From Lachnospiraceae bacterium (lineage in GTDB: Bacteria > Bacillota > Clostridia > Lachnospirales > Lachnospiraceae), in NCBI GenBank assembly GCA_009774375.1, contig VSNO01000035.1:1-30149 (forward strand): 30,149 bases of DNA. The letters are read 5' to 3'. Positions 6,802-13,542 of the stretch are shown here, piece after piece (positions within the stretch are counted from its first letter, which is position 1; every line of letters begins with the position of its first letter). Below the pieces are notes generated by a model. That model searched no databases and was not told the origin of the DNA. It worked only from the letters and a program-made list of their open reading frames with translations. A program made the position numbers and the translations under genes.

Positions 6802-8469
6802 ATGATAAAAAGAAACAACAAAATCAAAAAGGGCGCATTGCTCATGGCGGCTGTGGTAGCTGCGGCGGGCATCGCGACAGGATGTGGAAACAAGGACAAT
6901 GGCGGCGCGGCACCAGAATCGCAGACCACCGCACAGGCGGACGCGTCCGGGAAGACGGAAACGGCCGCACCGGATACAGCGTTTTCTTATCCTGTTGCGG
7001 AAGGCGGCACGCTCAGCTACTGGGTGGAGTTAAATGCAAATGCGGCGGCGAACTACACCAGCCTCAACGACACGGAATTTGGAAAGAAGCTGCAGGAAAA
7101 TACAGGGATCACGATCGAATTCCAGCATCCCGCAGTAGGGCAGGTGGCAGAGCAGTTTAACCTCCTCCTGTCGAACCGCACGCTTCCGGATATTATTGAG
7201 TATAGCTGGCTGACTTACGCGGGCGGACCGCAGAAAGCGATCGAGGACGGCGTTGTCCTTCCGTTAAATGATGTGATCGACAGCTACTGTCCGAACCTGA
7301 AAGCTTATCTGGAGGCAAATCCGGATGTGGACAAGATGATCAAGACAGATGAAGGCACATATTACTGCTTTCCCTTTATCCGCGGCGGTGAAAAATTAAA
7401 GACAAGCACCGGGTTGATGTTAAGAGGGGACTGGCTGGAGGAGCTGGGCATGGAAGTGCCGACTACCATGGACGAGTGGCATGACGTGCTGACTGCATTT
7501 AAGGAGGAGAAGGGAGCGGCTGCACCTTTTACGTACTGGTACGGCAGCCAGGGACTGACAGATAACAATCCTTTTGCATACGCATATGGAGCACCCAGAA
7601 ATTTCTATATAGGAGATGACGGCAGCGTTCATTACGGCGCTGTCGAGGACGGCTACAGGGAGTATCTCCAGACCATGAACCGCTGGATGAGTGAGGGACT
7701 GATCGATGTTGATCTGGCAACCCTGACAAACGACCAGGTCAGCGCTAAGATCACAAACGGGACGGCGGGAGCATCTTTTGGATGGTGCGGAAGCAGTCTT
7801 GGCACATGGACAGGCGCCGGCAGGACGACCGAGGAGGACTTCACGCTCGTACCGGCTCCGTATCCTTCCGTGGAGAAAGGGACAAAACCTGAATTTGGCC
7901 AGAAGGATAATGACTTTGTCAACATGGGTTGTGCCGTGATCACTACAAGCTGTGAGAACGTGGAGCTTGCGGCAAGACTGCTGGACTATGCTTACGGCGA
8001 GGAAGGCCACATGTTGTTTAACTTTGGCATCGAGGGCGTCAGCTATACGATGGAAAGCGGAGAACCGATCTACACGGATCTGATCCTCAAAAACCCGGAT
8101 CTGTCCATCACTCATGCGATGAGCGGTTATATCAGGGCCAATTACAACGGACCGTTCGTGCAGGATGAGGCGTATGCGGATCAGTATTACACGCTGGATG
8201 AGCAGAAGGAAGCCCTCGCGGTGTGGTCGGATACCAATGCGGACAAGCATATTATCCCGCCTGTGACGCCGACTGTAGACGAGAGCAAGGAACAGGCACA
8301 GATCATGAATGAGATCAACACATACAGGGACGAAATGACCTTGAAGTTCATCCTGGGAAACAAGAGTTTTGATGAGTGGGACGACTATGTGGAGACGATC
8401 AAAGGCATGAACCTTGACCGTGTTCTGGAGATCCAGAATGCTGCGCTTGAGAGATATCAGGAAAGATAA
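6802..8469 (+). CDS. extracellular solute-binding lipoprotein of a CUT1-type sugar ABC importer
   Basis: A 555-residue, LplA-like substrate-binding protein that captures an oligosaccharide outside the cell and delivers it to the permease pair encoded next. The N-terminus is a lipoprotein signal: positively charged MIKRNNKIKK, a hydrophobic core, then GIATGC with Cys28 as the lipidation site. A Gly/Ala/Thr-rich linker precedes the folded domain. Its large size is typical of the SBPs paired with LplB/YtcP-type permeases, which often bind oligosaccharides. The frame is open upstream to 6700, but GGAGG just before ATG 6802 and the lipoprotein signal fix the start. It is the first gene of a tight operon (10 bases to the first permease). 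The substrate is inferred from the downstream enzymes. Confidence 0.93.
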   Translation: MIKRNNKIKKGALLMAAVVAAAGIATGCGNKDNGGAAPESQTTAQADASGKTETAAPDTAFSYPVAEGGTLSYWVELNANAAANYTSLNDTEFGKKLQENTGITIEFQHPAVGQVAEQFNLLLSNRTLPDIIEYSWLTYAGGPQKAIEDGVVLPLNDVIDSYCPNLKAYLEANPDVDKMIKTDEGTYYCFPFIRGGEKLKTSTGLMLRGDWLEELGMEVPTTMDEWHDVLTAFKEEKGAAAPFTYWYGSQGLTDNNPFAYAYGAPRNFYIGDDGSVHYGAVEDGYREYLQTMNRWMSEGLIDVDLATLTNDQVSAKITNGTAGASFGWCGSSLGTWTGAGRTTEEDFTLVPAPYPSVEKGTKPEFGQKDNDFVNMGCAVITTSCENVELAARLLDYAYGEEGHMLFNFGIEGVSYTMESGEPIYTDLILKNPDLSITHAMSGYIRANYNGPFVQDEAYADQYYTLDEQKEALAVWSDTNADKHIIPPVTPTVDESKEQAQIMNEINTYRDEMTLKFILGNKSFDEWDDYVETIKGMNLDRVLEIQNAALERYQER

Positions 8470-8479
8470 GGAAAAAAGT

Positions 8480-9409
8480 ATGAAGACGAAAGAACGTGAA
8501 AGTTTTTGGATTCAGGTAAAAAAAGACTGGAAGAGAAACCGTTCTCTTTACCTGATGGTGCTGCCGGTGATCCTGTTTTATATTTTGTTCCATTATAAGC
8601 CGATGTATGGAGCGCTCATCGCATTTCAGGATTACAACCCCAGACTGGGATTTTCAGGCAGCGAATGGGTCGGATTCGACCAGTTTAACCGTTTCTTCAC
8701 AAGCCCCTATTTTGGGCGGCTTGTGAAGAACACGCTCCTGCTGAGCGTGTACGGGATCCTGTTTGGTTTTCCGGCTCCGATCATTCTGGCGCTCCTGCTC
8801 AATGAACTGCGGGCGAAGCGCTTTAAGAAAACAGTCCAGACCATCACATATCTGCCCCATTTTATCTCCCTGGTGGTAGTGACGGGCATCATCAAGGACT
8901 TTACGCAGAGCACGGGACTGATCAATGATATCATCGTCATGTTCGGAGGGGAGAGAAGCTCCCTGATCCAGAATCCGGCGCTGTACCGGACCATATATAT
9001 CGTGTCGGACATCTGGCAGGGGATCGGCTGGGGTTCCATCATCTACCTGTCCGCTTTGTCCGGTGTGGACCAGCAGCTCTATGAGGCGGCATCCATCGAC
9101 GGGGCGGGAAGGTGGAAACAGCTGATCCACGTGACGCTTCCGGGAATCGCGCCGACCATCGTGATCATGCTGATCATGAGAATGGGGCAGCTGCTGGGCA
9201 CGGGATATGAGAAAACCATCCTGCTGTACAATGAGGCGACCTATGAGACGGCGGATGTGATCGCTTCCTATATTTACAGGGTGGGTATCCTGGAGAGAAA
9301 CTGGAGCTATTCCACAGCCATTGGTCTGTTCAACTCCGTGATCAACCTGGCGCTGCTGATCGTGACCAACAAGATCAGCAAGCGTGTCAGTGAGACCAGT
9401 CTTTGGTAG
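8480..9409 (+). CDS. sugar ABC transporter permease, LplB type
   Basis: A 309-residue inner-membrane permease with about six membrane helices, the first at about residues 22-42. The cytoplasmic coupling loop carries the binding-protein-dependent transport EAA signature (EAASIDGAGRWKQLIHVTLPG), where the ATPase docks. It forms the channel together with the next gene product. The start at ATG 8480 lies 10 bases after the SBP stop, with an AAGGAAAA-type RBS; the open frame extends upstream only inside the SBP gene. Confidence 0.93.
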   Translation: MKTKERESFWIQVKKDWKRNRSLYLMVLPVILFYILFHYKPMYGALIAFQDYNPRLGFSGSEWVGFDQFNRFFTSPYFGRLVKNTLLLSVYGILFGFPAPIILALLLNELRAKRFKKTVQTITYLPHFISLVVVTGIIKDFTQSTGLINDIIVMFGGERSSLIQNPALYRTIYIVSDIWQGIGWGSIIYLSALSGVDQQLYEAASIDGAGRWKQLIHVTLPGIAPTIVIMLIMRMGQLLGTGYEKTILLYNEATYETADVIASYIYRVGILERNWSYSTAIGLFNSVINLALLIVTNKISKRVSETSLW

Positions 9410-9421
9410 AGGAGGATGATT

Positions 9422-10321
9422 ATGAAAAGACAGGCAAAGAGCACGATCCGGACATCGGCCGGGTCAAAAATATTTGATGTGTGCAATGTTCTGATCCTGA
9501 CGCTGCTGTCGCTGGTCTGCATTTATCCGGTATGGTATGTGCTGGCGGCATCCCTGAGTGAGAGCAGCCTGCTGATGCAGCATACAGGGCCTTTGTTAAA
9601 GCCTGTGGGATTCAGCTTCAGCGCGTACAAGGCGGTATTAAAAAATCCCATGATCCTGTCAGGCTATCTCAATACCCTGAAGATTCTGATACTCGGTCTG
9701 GCGACCAACATTGTGATGACATCCCTGGGAGCGTACTTTTTATCCAGAAAAGGCGTCCTGTGGAAAAAGCCGATCATGATCCTGATCACCATCACCATGT
9801 TCATCTCGGGCGGCATGATCCCCTTTTATCAGACTCTGCAGGATTTTCACCTGACGGACACCCACTGGGGACTGATCCTGCCCTTTATGATCAGCACTTA
9901 CAATATGATCATCCTGAGAACCTCTTTTGAGAGCATTCCCGAGTCGCTGTGCGAGGCGGCAAGGATTGACGGGGCGGGGCATTGGAAGATCTTATTTTCC
10001 GTGATCCTGCCGCTGTCAAAGGCAATGCTGGCAGTGATGGTGCTCTACTACGGGGTGGGCATCTGGAATGGATGGTTCTGGGGTTCTACGATTCTCTCGG
10101 ACCGCAGCATGTATCCGCTGCAGGTCGTTCTGAGAGAGATCCTGATGGCAAATGATACATCCTCCATGACGGCAGGCGTGGCGGCAGGAGATGTGGAAGC
10201 GGTGGGCGCGACGATACGCTATGCGACGATCATTGTGGCGACCCTTCCGATCCTGTTCGTATATCCGTTCCTGCAGAAATACTTTACCAAGGGCGTTATG
10301 GTGGGAGCAGTGAAGGAGTGA
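9422..10321 (+). CDS. sugar ABC transporter permease, YtcP/CarB type
   Basis: A 299-residue second permease of the importer, with about six membrane helices and an EAA loop (EAARIDGAGHWKILFSVILPL). Two in-frame ATG codons lie at the 5' end. GGAGG at 9411-9415 directly touches the first (9416) but is 6 bases from the second (9422), which is taken as the start. The preceding permease ends 12 bases upstream and the next gene starts 6 bases downstream, so the genes are one operon. No ATP-binding subunit is encoded here. In Firmicutes a shared MsmK/UgpC-type ATPase elsewhere commonly serves such importers. Confidence 0.93.
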   Translation: MKRQAKSTIRTSAGSKIFDVCNVLILTLLSLVCIYPVWYVLAASLSESSLLMQHTGPLLKPVGFSFSAYKAVLKNPMILSGYLNTLKILILGLATNIVMTSLGAYFLSRKGVLWKKPIMILITITMFISGGMIPFYQTLQDFHLTDTHWGLILPFMISTYNMIILRTSFESIPESLCEAARIDGAGHWKILFSVILPLSKAMLAVMVLYYGVGIWNGWFWGSTILSDRSMYPLQVVLREILMANDTSSMTAGVAAGDVEAVGATIRYATIIVATLPILFVYPFLQKYFTKGVMVGAVKE

Positions 10322-10327
10322 CGCGGT

Positions 10328-12136
10328 ATGAACAGAAGAAAAGTACAGGAGATCCGGGAGCACTGGCAGCAGTTTCGTCAGCAGGTCGCTCAGACCGGAG
10401 ACATGCTGCGCGGACGCAGCATGCCGGAGCTGACAAAGGAGCTGTTTGGACTATATGAGGAGACAGGCAACAGGCTGATCTACGAGGATGAATATTTTGA
10501 GAGAAGGCGGTTTCTCGCTGTCTTTGGCCTGCTGTCCATCTGGTATGAAAGGGAGGAGGACCTGCGCAAACTGGAGGAGGTGATCCGCGAGATCTGCCTG
10601 GAGGAGACGTGGGCGCTTCCTGCCCATGTAAACCGGCAGGAGAAGGACTGGCAGAGAACGGTGGATCTGTTTGCCTGCGAGACCGGGCAGGCGCTTGCAC
10701 AGATCGTTACAGAACTGTCCGGGAAGCTGGATGCGGCGCTGGCAGGGCAGGTGCGCAGTCTGGTCGTTCACCGCCTGCTCGACGCTTATATGGAGAAGGA
10801 AAAGGGAGCATGGCGGTGGGAATCCATGTACAATAACTGGGTAGCCGTGTGCGCGGGGTGTCTGGGAAGCATGGCACTCTGCCTCCTGCAGGAGGAACCC
10901 CTGAGACAGAAGCAGATCGTAGACAGGGTGATCAGTACCCTGCCGGATTATCTGGAAGGCATGTGTGACGACGGCACCTGTCCGGAGGGAATGAGCTATT
11001 TTACTTATGGTATGGTGTACTATACGGGATTTGCCGAGCAGTTGAAGGCGCACACAAAGGGCGGGGTGTGCCTGCTGGAGCAGGAGAAGGTGCGCCGGAT
11101 CGCGCAGTTTCAGCAGAAATGCTATCTGACAGGGGGGATTACCGTCAGCTTTTCCGATGGAAACAGTCACGACCGCTTCCGGCTGGGACTTACCTGCTGT
11201 CTGGCGGAGATGATAGACGGCGTGGAGATCCCGCCAGTGTCCGCGGCTATGGGATTTGAGGACGACCATTGCTACCGGTTCATGGCAAATTATCAGGATG
11301 ACTGCTGGGTGCGCCGGTATCTGGAGAAGCTTGAAAAAGGGGCGGCATTGGACGCCGGGGAGGAGCAGGAGCAGGCAGCGTGGTTTGCCCTTCTGCCGGA
11401 CGCCCAGTGGGCAGTCTGGAAAAACGACGGACTGGATATGGCGGTCAAGGGCGGGCATAACGGCGAGCCCCACAATCACAATGATGTGGGAAGCCTGATG
11501 TTTGCCGCGGACGGCGAGATCTTCCTGAGTGATCTGGGGTGCGGGGAATACGATCAGAAATATTTTGCAGATGAAACCCGCTATACGATCCTGTGCAACC
11601 GCTCCTTTGGACACAGCGTGCCCATTTTAAACGGCCAGGAGCAGAAGACGGGCAGGGAATACGGTGCCGCCTGCTTTACAGGGGATGCGGATGGGCGTGT
11701 CACGCTGGAATACGGCGGAGCCTACGGCAGCAGCAGGAGACTGGAGCGGATCGTGACCTTTCGGAAAGGTGCGCGGGATTTCATGCTGGAGGACAGGGCG
11801 TCGGATATGGGACAGCAGGACTGGCTGGAGGAGAACTTTGTGACACAGACAGAACCTGTGATCACAGGCTGCCGGATCTGCATTCCGGGCAAAAAGGGAA
11901 CGCTGACATTGACAGCAGAGGGCGCACAGGACGTTGTGGTACACAAAGACGTATTTGTCAATCACAGGGGAAAGGACGAGGACGTGTGGCTGATCAGGTT
12001 CCGGGTAACGAGGCAGGGAACCATGGCGGTATGCAGGATCCATGGAGAATACGAGGCGATAGAGACGATAAAGACGATAAAGACGATAGAGAAGATAAAG
12101 ATGACAGAGAAAGGAGAAGCAGGATGCAGACAATAG
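10328..12136 (+). CDS. heparinase II/III-family protein, probable cytoplasmic oligosaccharide lyase
   Basis: A 602-residue protein with the two-part build of the heparinase II/III superfamily. The N-terminal alpha-helical toroid (about 1-340) includes NNWVAVCAGCLGSMAL and GMSYFTYGMVYY. The C-terminal beta-sandwich (about 360-570) carries the family signature HNHNDVGS (from His382), then Arg418-Tyr419 and GHSVPILNGQEQ (His429). Superfamily members cleave uronate-containing polysaccharides by beta-elimination, leaving an unsaturated uronic acid. There is no signal peptide or membrane segment, so it should act in the cytoplasm on imported oligosaccharides. The exact polymer cannot be decided; heparin/heparan, hyaluronan, chondroitin and alginate-like substrates all occur in the superfamily. 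The last about 25 residues are a repetitive Ile/Thr/Lys/Glu tail. The stop lies 13 bases inside the GH88 gene. Confidence 0.88.
   Translation: MNRRKVQEIREHWQQFRQQVAQTGDMLRGRSMPELTKELFGLYEETGNRLIYEDEYFERRRFLAVFGLLSIWYEREEDLRKLEEVIREICLEETWALPAHVNRQEKDWQRTVDLFACETGQALAQIVTELSGKLDAALAGQVRSLVVHRLLDAYMEKEKGAWRWESMYNNWVAVCAGCLGSMALCLLQEEPLRQKQIVDRVISTLPDYLEGMCDDGTCPEGMSYFTYGMVYYTGFAEQLKAHTKGGVCLLEQEKVRRIAQFQQKCYLTGGITVSFSDGNSHDRFRLGLTCCLAEMIDGVEIPPVSAAMGFEDDHCYRFMANYQDDCWVRRYLEKLEKGAALDAGEEQEQAAWFALLPDAQWAVWKNDGLDMAVKGGHNGEPHNHNDVGSLMFAADGEIFLSDLGCGEYDQKYFADETRYTILCNRSFGHSVPILNGQEQKTGREYGAACFTGDADGRVTLEYGGAYGSSRRLERIVTFRKGARDFMLEDRASDMGQQDWLEENFVTQTEPVITGCRICIPGKKGTLTLTAEGAQDVVVHKDVFVNHRGKDEDVWLIRFRVTRQGTMAVCRIHGEYEAIETIKTIKTIEKIKMTEKGEAGCRQ
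12058..12105 (+). repeat. short tandem repeat in the 3' end of the heparinase-like gene
   Basis: Units of 9 bases related to ACGATAAAG / ACGATAGAG recur about four times and encode the tail IETIKTIKTIEKIK. Unit changes of 9 bases would keep both the frame and the downstream GH88 RBS, so length variation would be tolerated. Confidence 0.7.
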
Positions 12137-13299
12137 AAAGACTGCTGACATACCCGGAGATAACAACGGGCGAGGCAGAGCGGCTGCGCGGGCGCGCGGC
12201 GGACATCATAGAAGGGAATCTGGAGCAGTTTACAGATGCTTTCCAGCCTTCGAACAGCACGAACGGATTTTATACACCGTCTGGAAACACGACATGGACC
12301 ACCGGATTCTGGACGGGAGAGATCTGGCTCGCCTATGAGAAAACAGGAAGCAGCCGGCTTAGGGCAGCGGGGGAGAGACAGGTGGAAAGCTTTCTGGAGA
12401 GGATCAGAAACAAGGTGGACGTAGCCCACCATGACATGGGGTTTCTCTATTCTCCCTCCTGCGTGGCGGCATGGAAGCTGACTGGCAATGCGCATGCCAG
12501 GGAGGCGGCGGTTCTGGCGGCCGACAATCTGATGGAGCGTTTTCAGGAAAAGGGCGGATTCTTTCAGGCATGGGGAGCGCTCGGGGCGGAGGACAATTAT
12601 CGTCTGATCATAGACTGCCTGCTGAACATGCCGCTGCTGTTCTGGGCAGGCGAAGTCACAGGGAACCCGGACTACAGGCAGAAAGCCGCGATACATATCC
12701 AGAATGCGATGAAATATGTGATCCGTCCCGATCACTCTACTTATCACACCTATTTCTTTGATCCGGCGACGGGGGAACCCCGAAAGGGAGTGACCCATCA
12801 GGGCTACCGCGACGGCTCGGCATGGGCGAGAGGACAGGCATGGGGGATTTACGGTGCGGCGCTGAGCTATTCCAGATTAAAGAACCCGGAGTACATTGAT
12901 ATTTTTGAGAAGCTCACGGACTTCTTTCTCACGCATCTGCCGGAGGATCTGGTCCCGTACTGGGATTTTGATTTCCAGGATGGCAGTGATGAGCCAAGGG
13001 ACTCCTCCGCGGCGGCGGCAGCGGCCTGCGGTATGCTGGAAATGGCAAAGCACCTGTCTGAACAGAAGGCGCAGTATTACAGAAGCATGGCTGCGCGACT
13101 CGTCCGGGCGCTGGCAGAGAACTGTGCAGTGCGCGACAGCAGAGAGTCAAACGGTCTGCTGCTGCACGGGACGTATGCAAAAAGCTCTCCGTATAATACA
13201 TGCCCGGATCTGGGCGTGGACGAATGTACTTCATGGGGGGATTACTACTACATGGAAGCACTGACCAGACTGACGACAGACTGGGATCCTTACTGGTAG
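12124..13299 (+). CDS. ugl: GH88 unsaturated glucuronyl hydrolase
   Basis: A 391-residue enzyme of glycoside hydrolase family 88. It removes the 4,5-unsaturated uronic acid from the non-reducing end of disaccharides made by polysaccharide lyases, through hydration of the double bond. The (alpha/alpha)6-barrel signatures are present: TTWTTGFWTGEIWLAYE, HHDMGFLYSPS (Asp104), IIDCLLNMPLLFWA (Asp164), GVTHQGYRDGSAWARGQAW and PYWDFDF. Asp104 and Asp164 are 60 residues apart, matching the two catalytic aspartates described in characterised UGL enzymes. There is no signal peptide, so it is cytoplasmic. ATG 12124 follows AAAGGAG and overlaps the preceding stop by 13 bases, which suggests translational coupling. 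A longer open frame upstream is only the shadow of the heparinase-like gene. Confidence 0.94.
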   Translation: MQTIERLLTYPEITTGEAERLRGRAADIIEGNLEQFTDAFQPSNSTNGFYTPSGNTTWTTGFWTGEIWLAYEKTGSSRLRAAGERQVESFLERIRNKVDVAHHDMGFLYSPSCVAAWKLTGNAHAREAAVLAADNLMERFQEKGGFFQAWGALGAEDNYRLIIDCLLNMPLLFWAGEVTGNPDYRQKAAIHIQNAMKYVIRPDHSTYHTYFFDPATGEPRKGVTHQGYRDGSAWARGQAWGIYGAALSYSRLKNPEYIDIFEKLTDFFLTHLPEDLVPYWDFDFQDGSDEPRDSSAAAAAACGMLEMAKHLSEQKAQYYRSMAARLVRALAENCAVRDSRESNGLLLHGTYAKSSPYNTCPDLGVDECTSWGDYYYMEALTRLTTDWDPYW

Positions 13300-13326
13300 G
13301 GGATCGTGCGAAAAGATCGTCTGAGG

Positions 13327-13388
13327 ACTGCCCCTATCCAGAGGTGAACCACACTGAACGAAATGGTTCACCGCTGGATAGGGGCAGT
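13327..13388 (+). terminator. very long hairpin after the GH88 gene
   Basis: Arms of 25 bases (13327-13351 and 13364-13388; left arm starts ACTGCCCCTATCCAG, right arm starts TGGTTCACC) pair with one mismatch around a 12-base loop. TTT ends the right arm. The position 28 bases after the GH88 stop fits a terminator of the transport operon. The length and near-perfection are unusual for one, so it may also be a dispersed palindromic element. Confidence 0.7.
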
Positions 13389-13435
13389 TTTGTATTGGAT
13401 CGGACGATCGGCGGAAAGAGGCGGCAACCTCTGTA

Positions 13436-13464
13436 TTGACGGGATTGTAGGCATATGGTATTAT
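13436..13464 (+). promoter_or_regulatory. promoter of the first hybrid kinase gene
   Basis: TTGACG (13436-13441) and TATTAT (13459-13464) are separated by 17 bases, about 80 bases before the start codon. Bases 13449-13480, covering the -10 and the region just downstream, are a near copy of 4167-4198 in front of the AraC-type gene (28 of 32 identical, all four differences transitions). Confidence 0.7.
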
Positions 13465-13542
13465 GATACAGACGTTGCTGATATTTGCGGTGAAGCGACA
13501 TAGCGACAAAGTGAGACTAGGCCAATAATGGAGGGAAGGCGT

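Noticed and set aside
10451..11614. 387-codon open frame antisense to the heparinase-like gene
   Set aside because: Complete overlap with a gene having clear family motifs; no RBS and a composition typical of antisense frames in GC-rich coding sequence.
11593..12123. Long N-terminal extension of the GH88 frame
   Set aside because: The frame is open by chance inside the heparinase-like gene. The family N-terminus, the RBS and normal length place the start at 12124.
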